From contig JAGAFM010000077.1 of NCBI GenBank assembly GCA_017612655.1, positions 1-19,207 on the forward strand: DNA of 19,207 bases, read 5' to 3'. The translations under genes were made by a program, and so were the position numbers. Below, in pieces: positions 6,498-14,663 of this stretch (positions within the stretch are counted from its first letter, which is position 1; each line of letters starts with the position of its first letter). The notes beneath the pieces are model-generated. The model was not told where the DNA came from and ran no database searches. It worked only from the letters and a program-made list of their open reading frames with translations. This DNA comes from Clostridia bacterium (lineage in GTDB: Bacteria; Bacillota; Clostridia; Oscillospirales; CAG-272).

Positions 6498-7064
6498 ATG
6501 CCTCCTTTCCGCTACAATCCGCCTGAACGAGGCAGGCTGGCCTCCCTCCCCGTTTTCTGCGTTCTGATTCTCTCCGTCGCGCTTTACGCAGCGTCAGGTC
6601 TGATCCATACCGGAGGAATGACCAAACCGCTCCTCCAGCTGACGGCGATCGGAATCGCCGCGGCGGGGCTGTACTTTCTGATTCGGTGGAATCTGACCGC
6701 TTTCCGCTACGAACTGACGGAAGACTGTCTTCGCGTCTTCCGGCTCTCAGGAAAGCAGGAACTCTGCGTCTGCGATCTGACCCTTCAGACCGGGCTGTGC
6801 CTGCTCCGGAAAGAGCAGTTTCTTGCTGCCCGGAAAACCGGCGCTAGTTTCTCGGAAACCGATCTGAAACGGGGAACGATTCAGAATTACGGCAACCGGT
6901 TCGGGGAGGACAATCCTCTATGCTATCTTTATGCGGACGCCGATACCGAATGCGTTCTGGTTCTGGATTATGATCCGGAGCTGGAACGGGAAATTACCAG
7001 ACGTGCCCAACTCGCCTCCCCGGATTTCCGGGCGGGCTTCGAAAGAAAGGAAGAAACACATTGA
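6498..7064 (+). CDS. Two-TM membrane protein of unknown function
   Basis: I do not recognise this 188-residue protein. A short Pro/Arg-rich N-terminus leads into two hydrophobic helices (about 15-36 and 45-64). A soluble part of about 120 residues follows, opening with a beta-rich stretch (FRYELTEDCLRVFRLSG) reminiscent of small PH-like domains found behind two helices in other bacterial membrane proteins; that resemblance is only an impression. A DNPLCYLYAD-type segment and a charged C-terminus follow. The ATG has AAAGGTCGGG upstream. Its TGA overlaps the TTG start of hprK (TTGA), so the two are probably co-translated. Several cysteines (in CVCDLT and CLLRK) show no paired metal-site spacing. 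Confidence 0.7.
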   Translation: MPPFRYNPPERGRLASLPVFCVLILSVALYAASGLIHTGGMTKPLLQLTAIGIAAAGLYFLIRWNLTAFRYELTEDCLRVFRLSGKQELCVCDLTLQTGLCLLRKEQFLAARKTGASFSETDLKRGTIQNYGNRFGEDNPLCYLYADADTECVLVLDYDPELEREITRRAQLASPDFRAGFERKEETH

Positions 7065-7996
7065 GCGAACCTTATTCGATTCCTCTTCACGAGGTTACCG
7101 ATCACTTCGGTCTGAAGATTGTAACGAAGCCTGACAATTACGATCAGGTCGCTGTTTTTTCGAAAGACGTTACGCGTCCCGGACTTCCTCTTGCGGGGTT
7201 CTTCGGTTACTACGACGGAACGCGGATCGAAGTCATCGGAAAAATGGAGCATCTGTTCCTGAGTCAGATGGAAAAGGAAGAAAGAGCATCCAGACTGAAT
7301 GCCTTCTTTGCCCGTCATCCCGTTGCGGTCATCCTGACCTCGGGGCTTGAGGTATTTGACGAGATGCTGACCGCCGCGCAGAACAACGGCGTCACGCTGC
7401 TCTGCACCACGGAAGACTCCTGTCCGTTCATCGCCGCCCTGATTGCCTGGCTGTCCGTTCAGCTGGCTCCCTGCATTACCCGCCACGGCGTGCTGGTCGA
7501 AGTCTACGGGGAAGGCATCCTGATCCTCGGAGATTCCGGAATCGGAAAATCCGAAACCGCCATTGAACTGGTCAAACGCGGTCACAGACTGATCGCAGAC
7601 GATGCCGTTGAAATCCGAAAGGTTTCCGCAACCACGCTGGTCGGATCCGCTCCCGAACTGATTCGCCACTACGTGGAACTCCGGGGCGTCGGCATCGTTG
7701 ATATCCGCCGCATTTTCGGTATGGGCGCCGTCAAGGAAACGGAAAAGATCAATCTCGTGATCAATCTGGAGCAGTGGGTCCAGGGCAAGCTCTACGACCG
7801 TCTCGGACTCGATCAGGCTTCCACCGATATCATGGGAATTGAAGTTCCGACCCTTACGATTCCAGTCAGACCGGGCCGTAACCTCGCCATTATCATTGAG
7901 ATCGCCGCCATGAACAACCGTCAGAGAAGAATGGGAATCAACGCAGCCGAAGAGTTCAATCAGAGAGTCATCAGCCAGATGGGGGTCGAACAGTGA
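7061..7996 (+). CDS. hprK: HPr kinase/phosphorylase
   Basis: A bifunctional cytoplasmic enzyme that phosphorylates and dephosphorylates Ser46 of HPr (and Crh where present), linking glycolytic state to carbon catabolite repression. The 311 residues fit the family. The P-loop GDSGIGKS is at 157-164, followed by ETAIELVKRGHRLIADDAVEI with the catalytic Asp pair. The HprK signature ELRGVGIVDIRRIFG begins at 206. The N-terminal MurF-like domain occupies roughly residues 1-130. The TTG start is supported by GAAAGGAAG just upstream, by the overlap with the preceding stop and by the expected N-terminal length; no ATG is nearby in frame. The end overlaps the next gene by GTGA. The HPr gene itself is not in the window. 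Confidence 0.97.
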   Translation: MSEPYSIPLHEVTDHFGLKIVTKPDNYDQVAVFSKDVTRPGLPLAGFFGYYDGTRIEVIGKMEHLFLSQMEKEERASRLNAFFARHPVAVILTSGLEVFDEMLTAAQNNGVTLLCTTEDSCPFIAALIAWLSVQLAPCITRHGVLVEVYGEGILILGDSGIGKSETAIELVKRGHRLIADDAVEIRKVSATTLVGSAPELIRHYVELRGVGIVDIRRIFGMGAVKETEKINLVINLEQWVQGKLYDRLGLDQASTDIMGIEVPTLTIPVRPGRNLAIIIEIAAMNNRQRRMGINAAEEFNQRVISQMGVEQ

Positions 7997-8262
7997 AAGC
8001 AGTCATTACCGTAACCGGAAAAGATGTTGTCGGAATTATCGCAAAAGTCAGCTCGGAATGCTCCCGCTTCGGAGCCAATATCGTCGACATCTCCCAAAGC
8101 GTCCTGTCGGAGTACTTTGCCATGATCATGGTGGTGGAAGTCTCCGATCTCTCTGTTCCCTTCGGGGAATTCGCAGACCGCATGAAACAGCTTGGTGAGG
8201 AAAACCGTCTCGTCATTCACACCATTCACGAAGACGTTTTTCAGGCGATGCACCATATCTGA
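7993..8262 (+). CDS. Small ACT-domain protein (UPF0237 type)
   Basis: An 89-residue protein made of a single ACT domain (beta-alpha-beta-beta-alpha-beta), starting VITVTGKDVVGIIAKVS, the classic ACT opening with a ligand-contacting Gly near the first turn. ACT domains bind amino acids or other small metabolites and usually act as dimers. Stand-alone members of this group have no settled function. The gene starts with GTG overlapping the hprK stop, and 12 bases after it comes the DUF711 gene. An ACT plus DUF711 pair is a recurring arrangement in Bacillota and archaea, so the two likely work together, possibly with the ACT protein as a sensor subunit; that last point is inference. Confidence 0.88.
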   Translation: MKAVITVTGKDVVGIIAKVSSECSRFGANIVDISQSVLSEYFAMIMVVEVSDLSVPFGEFADRMKQLGEENRLVIHTIHEDVFQAMHHI

Positions 8263-8274
8263 GAGGCGGCAGAC

Positions 8275-9633
8275 ATGCTGAATACCAACGATATTCTGGA
8301 AACAATCCGGATGATCGAGGCGGAGAACCTCGACATTCGAACCATAACCATGGGGATTTCCCTTCTCGATTGCGCAAGCGACGACGCGAACCGATTCTGT
8401 GAGAAAATCTACGAGAAAATTACCCGGAAAGCGGAACATCTTGTCGAGGTCGGAGAAGAACTGGAAAAACTCTATGGGATTCCCATCGTCAACAAGCGGG
8501 TGTCCGTCACCCCGGTGGCGATTGCAGGAGGATCTTTTTCCGAGGACGGATTTCTGAAGATTGCCAAGACCTTGGACCGCGCGGCCGACACGCTGGGGAT
8601 TCACTTCATCGGAGGATTCGGCGCTCTGGTTCAGAAAGGGTGCACACCCTCCGACACGGCTCTGCTGAACACCATCCCGCAGGCGCTGACCGAGACGGAA
8701 AAGGTCTGCTCTTTCGTCAATGTCGCCTCGACCAAGGCGGGCATCAACATGGATGCCGTCGCCCGGATGGGAGACATAATCCTCGATACTTCGGGAAGAA
8801 CCGCTGACCGGGATTCCGTCGGATGCGCGAAACTGGTTGTCTTTGCCAATGTTCCGGAGGACAATCCCTTCATGGCGGGCGCCTTTCACGGAGTAAGCGA
8901 GCCGGATACCGTCATCAATGTCGGGGTTTCCGGACCTGGTGTGGTCGCCAACGCCATCCGCCGCGCGGGACACTGCGATCTGAGTGCGCTTGCTGACGTC
9001 ATCAAGAATACTGCGTTTAAAATCACACGAATGGGCCAGCTGGTCGCACACGCGGCGTCCGAGCGTCTCGGAGTTCCGTTCGGAATCGTCGACCTGTCCC
9101 TTGCCCCCACACCGGCCCAGGGGGATTCCGTCGCCTACATTCTTGAGGAGATGGGGCTCTCGGTATGCGGTTCCCACGGCACCACCGCCGCCCTCGCCAT
9201 GCTCAACGACGCCGTTAAAAAGGGCGGCGTCATGGCGTCATCCCATGTGGGCGGTCTTTCCGGAGCCTTCATCCCGGTCTCCGAAGACGCCGGAATGATT
9301 GCGGCAGCCGAATCGGGCGCCCTCTCGCTGGAAAAGCTGGAAGCGATGACCGCCGTCTGCTCGGTCGGTCTCGACATGATCGCGATCCCCGGGGACACAC
9401 CGGCCTCCGTTATCTGCGGCATCATCGCAGACGAGATCTCGATCTGTGTCGCAAACACCAAAACGACCGCGGTGAGAGTCATCCCCGCTTACGGCAAAAA
9501 AGCGGGAGACAGCGTCACATTCGGCGGTCTCCTCGGCCATGCTCCGGTGATGGCGGTCAATCCCGCAAGTCCGGAATGCTTTATCACGCGGGGAGGACGG
9601 ATTCCCGCCCCCATTCACAGCCTGAAAAACTGA
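8275..9633 (+). CDS. DUF711 / UPF0210 family protein (PFL-like fold)
   Basis: A 452-residue cytoplasmic protein of the DUF711 (UPF0210, often labelled PFL family) group. Its opening (DILETIRMIEAENLDIRTITMGISLLDCA) and later segments (RVSVTPVAIAG, FIGGFGALVQKG, VNVGVSGPGV, VDLSLAPTPAQGDSVAYILEEMG) are the family's conserved blocks. Length is the usual 445-455. The fold is related to glycyl-radical enzymes, but I see no clear C-terminal glycyl-radical motif and no activating enzyme next door, so radical chemistry should not be assumed. The ATG follows GAGGCGG. The tight spacing with the ACT gene and hprK implies one transcript. Biochemical function is unknown in the family. Confidence 0.92.
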   Translation: MLNTNDILETIRMIEAENLDIRTITMGISLLDCASDDANRFCEKIYEKITRKAEHLVEVGEELEKLYGIPIVNKRVSVTPVAIAGGSFSEDGFLKIAKTLDRAADTLGIHFIGGFGALVQKGCTPSDTALLNTIPQALTETEKVCSFVNVASTKAGINMDAVARMGDIILDTSGRTADRDSVGCAKLVVFANVPEDNPFMAGAFHGVSEPDTVINVGVSGPGVVANAIRRAGHCDLSALADVIKNTAFKITRMGQLVAHAASERLGVPFGIVDLSLAPTPAQGDSVAYILEEMGLSVCGSHGTTAALAMLNDAVKKGGVMASSHVGGLSGAFIPVSEDAGMIAAAESGALSLEKLEAMTAVCSVGLDMIAIPGDTPASVICGIIADEISICVANTKTTAVRVIPAYGKKAGDSVTFGGLLGHAPVMAVNPASPECFITRGGRIPAPIHSLKN

Positions 9634-9657
9634 TCAATTTACCCGGAGAACAGACAA

Positions 9658-10809
9658 ATGCCATTTTGGAAAAAGGTCCTCGGTATCTTACGGAAGGACA
9701 TCATGCTGACCGTCTCCGTTCTGGCAGCGGCCGTTTCCTTTTTCATCACACCGCCGAGTCTTTCGACCTTCTCCTCGATCGACTGGAAGACACTGGCAAT
9801 CCTCTTCCTGCTTCTCCTCATTCTGGAGGGGTTCAAAAGGGAGAATCTGTTTCTTCCTCTGATCCGGCTCTCGGGGCGTCTCAAAACGCAGACCGGTCTC
9901 TCCTGTTTTCTGGTCTTCGGGGTCTTCTTCTCCTCGATGTTCGTGACCAACGACGTCTCCCTGATCATCTTCGTTCCCCTGACGATTGTCCTTTTCCGCT
10001 CGTCGGGAATGGAACAGAAAATTCTTCCTGTTCTGGTTCTGGAAAACATAGCAGCCATCCGGGGTTCCCTGCTGACCCCGTTCGGATCCCCTCAGAACCT
10101 GTTTCTCTTCTCTCAGAGCGGGATGGACGTCGCTTCATTTCTTCTGATGATGCTTCCTCTCTGCGCGGGGAGTCTGCTGCTTCTCCTCCTTTTCCTTCTT
10201 TTCCTGCACCACAGGGGGCTCCGGGAGCGGCTGACCGTTCCGGAACAAATCGGGGATCCCTGGGCAGAAGAGCGGAAAGGAATCCGGATTCTCTATCTTT
10301 GCCTCTTTGCCGCGGCCGTTTTCGTCATCGTGTCCAGAACCCGTTTCTGGCCTGTATTTGCAGGGATCGCCGTTCTGCTGCTGCTGATTTTCGACCGCAG
10401 GGTCTTCCGCAGCGCGGACTACGCCCTGATCCTGACTTTTTTCTGCTTTTTCCTGTTTTCCTCCGCAATCGCATCCAACGAATCCATTGCGGCGTTTCTC
10501 CGTTCCGCGGTATCGGGACGGGAGTATTTCTGGAGCATCGGACTTTCTCAGCTGATTTCCAATGTTCCCGCCGCCATTGTTCTCTGGCCGTTTACGGAAC
10601 AGCTGCCCCCGCTGATCTACGGTCTGGACACGGCCGGCCTGGTCACCGTGATCGGGTCCCTTGCCTCTGTAATTGCCCTTCGCATCTATACCCGCTACTA
10701 CCCCGGGGCAGGAGGGCGCTTTCTGCTCTGGTTCGAGGGAATCTCCCTGGCTTTCTTCTTCATCGTTTTTCCCCTGCAGTGGCTGCTTCTTCATGCACTG
10801 GGCTACTGA
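9658..10809 (+). CDS. SLC13/ArsB-like permease
   Basis: A 383-residue membrane protein with about ten hydrophobic helices, of the ion-transporter (SLC13, CitMHS, ArsB) superfamily. Helpful signs are FVTNDVSLIIFVPLTI (first half), the following RGSLLTPFGSPQNLFLFS block with its substrate-site TPFGSPQN loop, and the second-half counterpart SNVPAAIVLWPF. Members carry carboxylates, sulphate or arsenite across the cytoplasmic membrane; the substrate cannot be read from the sequence. It is a little shorter than many family members. GGAGAA precedes the ATG. It is 23 bases from the next gene, a glycosidase, so the pair may share a transcript, although a joint substrate is only a guess. Confidence 0.85.
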   Translation: MPFWKKVLGILRKDIMLTVSVLAAAVSFFITPPSLSTFSSIDWKTLAILFLLLLILEGFKRENLFLPLIRLSGRLKTQTGLSCFLVFGVFFSSMFVTNDVSLIIFVPLTIVLFRSSGMEQKILPVLVLENIAAIRGSLLTPFGSPQNLFLFSQSGMDVASFLLMMLPLCAGSLLLLLLFLLFLHHRGLRERLTVPEQIGDPWAEERKGIRILYLCLFAAAVFVIVSRTRFWPVFAGIAVLLLLIFDRRVFRSADYALILTFFCFFLFSSAIASNESIAAFLRSAVSGREYFWSIGLSQLISNVPAAIVLWPFTEQLPPLIYGLDTAGLVTVIGSLASVIALRIYTRYYPGAGGRFLLWFEGISLAFFFIVFPLQWLLLHALGY

Positions 10810-10832
10810 CAGTCTGAACAGGAGGTTGAATC

Positions 10833-12524
10833 ATGACTGACCGTCCGGAACATCCCAAACCCCAGTTTCAACGAGAGAACTGGACAAACCTCAACGGTCT
10901 CTGGTCCTTTGCCGTAGACTCCGGAGAGAGCGGCAGCGAACGGGGATGGCAGAACGGATCGCATCCCTTTGGGGAATCCATTCGGGTCCCGTTCTGTCCC
11001 CAGAGCAAGCTTTCCGGAATCGAAAACCGCGATTTTATGCGTTCGGTCTGGTACCGCAGAACGTTTCCCGTCGACGAAAAGGATCTTGACGGAATCCTCC
11101 GTCTTCATTTCGGAGCGGTAGACTACCGGGCGGAGGTCTATATCAACGGAGAGAGGGTCGGAGTCCATTCCGGGGGATACACCTCCTTCTGGTTCGACAT
11201 CCAGGCATACGTCAAACCCGGAGAAAACACACTGACCGTTCACGCACAGGACGACGAACGGGACCCGCTCATTCCAAGCGGCAAGCAGTGTCCCTCCTAT
11301 GCATCCCGCGGATGCCACTATACCCGAACCACGGGGATCTGGCAGACGGTCTGGCTCGAACGAATCCCCTTGACCCATATCGAATCCGTTCGTATTATTC
11401 CCTCCCCCGAAACCGGCACCGTGACCCTGACAGCGGTTCTGGCCGGAAACGCGGAACTGACCGCTGCCGCTTTCTACGAGGGAAGATCCGCAGGCTCCGT
11501 CTCCTGCAGCTGCTGCGGCGGAACCGCGACCCTGACCATTCCCCTGTCGGAGATCCATCTCTGGGAGATCGGGTGCGGAAGGCTCTACACGCTGGAACTC
11601 TCCTACGGAACCGACCGTGTCGAAAGCTATTTCGGCCTCCGTTCCCTGTCGTTTTGCGGGAAGGCATTCCTGCTCAACGGGAAGCCGGTCTTTCAGCGCC
11701 TGATTCTGGACCAGGGCTTCTATCCGGACGGGATCTACACCGCCCCGACCGACTCGGACCTGGCTGAAGATATTCGCCGGGCTCAGGCGATGGGATTCAA
11801 CGGTGCGCGTCTCCATCAGAAGATCTTCGAGGAACGGTTCCTTTATCACGCAGACCGACTCGGTTATCTGGTCTGGGCGGAATATCCGTCCTGGGGTCTG
11901 GACCTGTCGGATCCGAGGGCGCTCCACGCCATTCTTTCCGAATGGCTGGAGGAAGTCCGGAGAGATTTCAACCATCCTTCGATCATCGGGTGGTGCCCGC
12001 TGAACGAAACGAATAATCGGCAGCTGGAATCCACGCTCCGGATGCTCTATGAGGCGACAAAACTGGCGGATCCGACCCGTCCCTGCATCGACACCAGCGG
12101 TTACGTTCATGTAATCACCGACTGCTACGACGTGCACGACTACGAGCAGGATCCCGACGTCTTCCGCTCTCACTACGAGAATCTGAGCACGACCGGAGCC
12201 TACCACGAAAGCCATCCTTCCCTTCAGAAGTACGACGGTTCCGCGCCGTTCTTCGTAAGCGAATACGGAGGGGTTTTCTGGTCCGCTCTGGGAGGCTGGG
12301 GATACGGAAAGAGTCCGCAATCCGAGGCTGAGTATCTGGCCCGCCTTCGCGGACTGACAGACGCGCTGCTGGACAATCCGGCGGTCTTCGGATTCTGCTA
12401 TACGCAGCTGACCGATGTCGAGCAGGAGCAGAACGGCCTCTATACTTATGAACGCGCAGCGAAATTTCCACCCCATATCCTGGCGTCCATCTTCGGACGG
12501 GAAGCCGCCGTCGAACGGACTTAA
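10833..12524 (+). CDS. Glycoside hydrolase family 2 enzyme, short form
   Basis: A retaining beta-glycosidase of 563 residues, similar in size to beta-glucuronidases and far shorter than LacZ. Domain order: jelly-roll sugar-binding domain (about 10-180, with NLNGLWSF, VWYRRTF, and GGYTSFWFDI), immunoglobulin-like domain (about 185-270), then the TIM barrel from about 275. The acid/base is E392 in LNETN and the nucleophile is E477 in VSEYGG, so the active site is complete. No signal peptide is present, so it acts in the cytoplasm on imported oligosaccharides or glycosides; whether galactosides, glucuronides or others cannot be told. AGGAGG precedes the ATG. The immunoglobulin-like domain has an odd CSCCGG cluster. 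A short terminator begins at the stop codon. Confidence 0.9.
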   Translation: MTDRPEHPKPQFQRENWTNLNGLWSFAVDSGESGSERGWQNGSHPFGESIRVPFCPQSKLSGIENRDFMRSVWYRRTFPVDEKDLDGILRLHFGAVDYRAEVYINGERVGVHSGGYTSFWFDIQAYVKPGENTLTVHAQDDERDPLIPSGKQCPSYASRGCHYTRTTGIWQTVWLERIPLTHIESVRIIPSPETGTVTLTAVLAGNAELTAAAFYEGRSAGSVSCSCCGGTATLTIPLSEIHLWEIGCGRLYTLELSYGTDRVESYFGLRSLSFCGKAFLLNGKPVFQRLILDQGFYPDGIYTAPTDSDLAEDIRRAQAMGFNGARLHQKIFEERFLYHADRLGYLVWAEYPSWGLDLSDPRALHAILSEWLEEVRRDFNHPSIIGWCPLNETNNRQLESTLRMLYEATKLADPTRPCIDTSGYVHVITDCYDVHDYEQDPDVFRSHYENLSTTGAYHESHPSLQKYDGSAPFFVSEYGGVFWSALGGWGYGKSPQSEAEYLARLRGLTDALLDNPAVFGFCYTQLTDVEQEQNGLYTYERAAKFPPHILASIFGREAAVERT

Positions 12525-12541
12525 GCGGTTCCGCTTGCTTT
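12523..12541 (+). terminator. Short terminator at the end of the GH2 gene
   Basis: AAGCG (12523-12527) pairs with CGCTT (12532-12536) around GTTC, followed by GC and five T. It includes the last bases of the stop codon and overlaps the -35 box of the next promoter. The stem is short, so termination may be partial. Confidence 0.6.
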
Positions 12542-12563
12542 TTCACTGCGGATCTGCTATAAT
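12535..12563 (+). promoter_or_regulatory. Promoter of the zinc-ribbon/TPM unit (extended -10)
   Basis: TTGCTT (12535-12540), 17-base spacer, TATAAT (12558-12563) with TG one base upstream. The leader of about 85 bases contains a hairpin (CCGCT 12604-12608 with AGCGG 12614-12618) before the SD AAAGGAG. The -35 and the preceding terminator share bases. Confidence 0.75.
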
Positions 12564-12653
12564 GAAAAACCGAAAAACACAAGAAACCCTCCCCTTTGCA
12601 AAGCCGCTTCCTGAGCGGTTCAAATCCCGAGAAAGGAGCGATCCAGACCGATT

Positions 12654-13739
12654 ATGGCAGCTTTACAGGAGTATAAATGCCCGTGCTGCGGGGGCGCCAT
12701 CACATTCGACAGCGGTCTTCAGAAGCTCAAATGCCCGTACTGCGACACGGAATTTGAAGTCGATACTCTGCTGAGTTATGACCAGGACCTCAATGCGGAC
12801 AGCGAAGGCACTCTCACATGGGAATCCCGCCCGGAAAATCAGTGGCAGCCCGGAGAAACCGACGGCATGCGCGTCTATGTCTGCAAGTCCTGCGGCGGCG
12901 AGGTCATCGGGGATGAAACACTGGCCGCAACCGCCTGCCCCTACTGCGGGAATCCCGTCGTCATGATGGGACAGTTCCGCGGTGATCTGAAACCCGATCT
13001 CGTCATCCCCTTCAAGCTGGACAAAGAAGCCGCGAAAGACGGCCTCACCAAACACCTGTCAGGGAAACGACTCCTCCCCAAAGTCTTCCGCACCCAGAAT
13101 CACATCAATGAAGTAAAAGGAATGTACGTTCCCTTCTGGCTGTTCGACTCGAAGGCAAACGGGACGATTCGCTACAAGGCAACCAAAATCCGGACCTGGT
13201 CCGACAGCCGCTACAACTACACCGAAACCAGCTACTATTCCGTTATTCGCGGCGGCACTCTGGAATTCGAAAACATCCCCGCGGACGGGTCTTCCAAAAT
13301 GCCCGACGACCTCACCGAATCCCTCGAGCCCTATGACCTGAAAGATGCGGTCGATTTTCAGACCGCATACCTGTCCGGCTACTTCGCGGATAAATACGAC
13401 GTGGATGCGGAACAGTGCACCGAGCGAATCAATTCACGGGTCAAACACAGCACGGAATCCGCATTTGCGAGCACGGTTCAGGGATATACCACCGTTATTC
13501 CGGAGGGCGGGTCCGTCAACTGCATCAACGGAAGGGCAAAATACATTCTGCTCCCCGTCTGGCTCCTCACCACCACATGGAACAGCCAGCAGTACATCTT
13601 CGCCATGAACGGTCAGACCGGGAAATTTGTCGGCAATCTTCCCATGGACAAGAGCGCCTTTGCAAAATACTTCTTCTCCATCGCCGCCGCGGTCTCGGCA
13701 GCCGTCTTCGCCGTCCTCTACATCATGTGGATGCTGTAA
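12654..13739 (+). CDS. Membrane protein with two N-terminal zinc ribbons
   Basis: A 361-residue protein with two C4 zinc sites: C9/C12 with C27/C30, and C77/C80 with C95/C98, the first resembling a TFIIB or RNA-polymerase-subunit ribbon. Such proteins are often mislabelled as primosomal or helicase proteins, but no helicase motif is present. A long middle region (about 110-330, including KGMYVPFWLFDSKANGTI and LLPVWLLTT) is conserved in this clostridial group and predicted soluble, and a single hydrophobic helix ends the protein (about 341-361), so it is probably tail-anchored with its ribbons in the cytoplasm. The ATG has AAAGGAG upstream. It is 13 bases ahead of the TPM-domain gene. Function is unknown; the pairing suggests an envelope maintenance role. 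Confidence 0.85.
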   Translation: MAALQEYKCPCCGGAITFDSGLQKLKCPYCDTEFEVDTLLSYDQDLNADSEGTLTWESRPENQWQPGETDGMRVYVCKSCGGEVIGDETLAATACPYCGNPVVMMGQFRGDLKPDLVIPFKLDKEAAKDGLTKHLSGKRLLPKVFRTQNHINEVKGMYVPFWLFDSKANGTIRYKATKIRTWSDSRYNYTETSYYSVIRGGTLEFENIPADGSSKMPDDLTESLEPYDLKDAVDFQTAYLSGYFADKYDVDAEQCTERINSRVKHSTESAFASTVQGYTTVIPEGGSVNCINGRAKYILLPVWLLTTTWNSQQYIFAMNGQTGKFVGNLPMDKSAFAKYFFSIAAAVSAAVFAVLYIMWML

Positions 13740-13752
13740 GGGGGTGCGAACG

Positions 13753-14538
13753 ATGAAAATGACGAAACGGATTCTCGTCCCTCTTTTCCTAGCCATGTTC
13801 CTGCTGTTTGCTGCCCTGCCCGTCTTTGCGGACTCTTCCTCCTCCGCCGACAAGGAACGGTTCATTGACTCCTACGGTCTGCTGAGCGAATCCGAGGCGA
13901 ACGCGCTGGAATCCTATCTCGACCGAAAGAGCAGCGAGCTGCAGTTCGATATCGTGGTTCTCGTAATCGGCTCCATTCGTGACATCGACGGATATTACAG
14001 TGAATACTACGGGGGCGATTACCAGGCACTTGCGGATGACTGGTTCGACTACAAGGGATACGGGATGGGAAGCGACTACAGCGGTGCGCTTCTTCTCTAC
14101 GATGTTCAGGCGGACTACCGATATCTGTCCACCTCCGGAGAGGGGATCAAAGCCGTTCAGGTCGACGGACTGAAAGACGCGATTCTATCCTACTTTTACC
14201 GCAGCGACTACAAGGGCGCCTTCACCGCGTTTGCGGATTACTGCGAAGAGTGCGTCCTGGACGCCCGCTCCTTCCATCCCGGCAGAAAAGCGCTCATTTC
14301 CGTGGGAATCGGAATTGTTGTCGCTTTCATCGCAACCGGTTCCATGAAATCCAAGCTGACCAGCGTCAAGCAGCAGACGCAGGCTGCAAACTACGTTCGG
14401 GATAATTCCCTGGAAATCACGGAAAGCCGCGATACCTATCTGTACAATCACGTTTCCAGAACGGAGCGCTCCACGTCCAAATCCGGAGGCTCCCATACCT
14501 CCTCCTCGGGCCGTTCTCACGGCGGCGGGGGTTTCTAA
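13753..14538 (+). CDS. Secreted, anchored TPM-domain protein with Gly/Ser/His tail
   Basis: A 261-residue protein starting at the ATG that follows GGGGG and opens a clear signal peptide (KMTKR, hydrophobic core, cleavage near ALPVFA-DS). An in-frame upstream start near 13627 would run through the previous gene and is rejected. Residues about 38-175 form a TPM domain (TLP18.3/Psb32/MOLO-1 group), a fold whose members bind divalent metal and sometimes show phosphatase activity, and include photosystem II repair proteins in plants. One transmembrane helix follows (about 183-200), then a cytoplasmic part ending in a low-complexity Ser/Gly/His tail (SGGSHTSSSGRSHGGGGF). Such tails are common on TPM and DUF2207 proteins. 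It is co-transcribed with the zinc-ribbon gene. The substrate is unknown. Confidence 0.87.
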   Translation: MKMTKRILVPLFLAMFLLFAALPVFADSSSSADKERFIDSYGLLSESEANALESYLDRKSSELQFDIVVLVIGSIRDIDGYYSEYYGGDYQALADDWFDYKGYGMGSDYSGALLLYDVQADYRYLSTSGEGIKAVQVDGLKDAILSYFYRSDYKGAFTAFADYCEECVLDARSFHPGRKALISVGIGIVVAFIATGSMKSKLTSVKQQTQAANYVRDNSLEITESRDTYLYNHVSRTERSTSKSGGSHTSSSGRSHGGGGF

Positions 14539-14554
14539 AGAATCTCAAAAGAGT

Positions 14555-14575
14555 CCCGCATCCAGACAATGCGGG
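14555..14575. other. Hairpin upstream of the main terminator
   Basis: CCCGCAT (14555-14561) pairs perfectly with ATGCGGG (14569-14575) around seven bases. No T-run follows; it lies directly before the stronger hairpin at 14579 and may help stop or protect the transcript end. Confidence 0.5.
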
Positions 14576-14578
14576 CGA

Positions 14579-14614
14579 AAAACTGCAAGTTTCCTCTTAG
14601 ACTTGCAGTTTTTT
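14579..14614 (+). terminator. Strong rho-independent terminator after the TPM gene
   Basis: AAAACTGCAAGT (14579-14590) pairs over 12 bases with ACTTGCAGTTTT (14601-14612), and the T-run continues past the stem. I find no good promoter in the 50 bases between it and the radical SAM gene, so that unit may depend on read-through or on a weak promoter. Confidence 0.85.
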
Positions 14615-14663
14615 TCTCAGACAGTCCGGTTTTCCCACACCATATGGAAGGAGAATCCACATT

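Noticed and set aside
10135..12476. Long leftward frames opposite the permease and GH2 genes
   Set aside because: They mirror genes with complete motifs on the + strand; long antisense frames are expected at this GC content.
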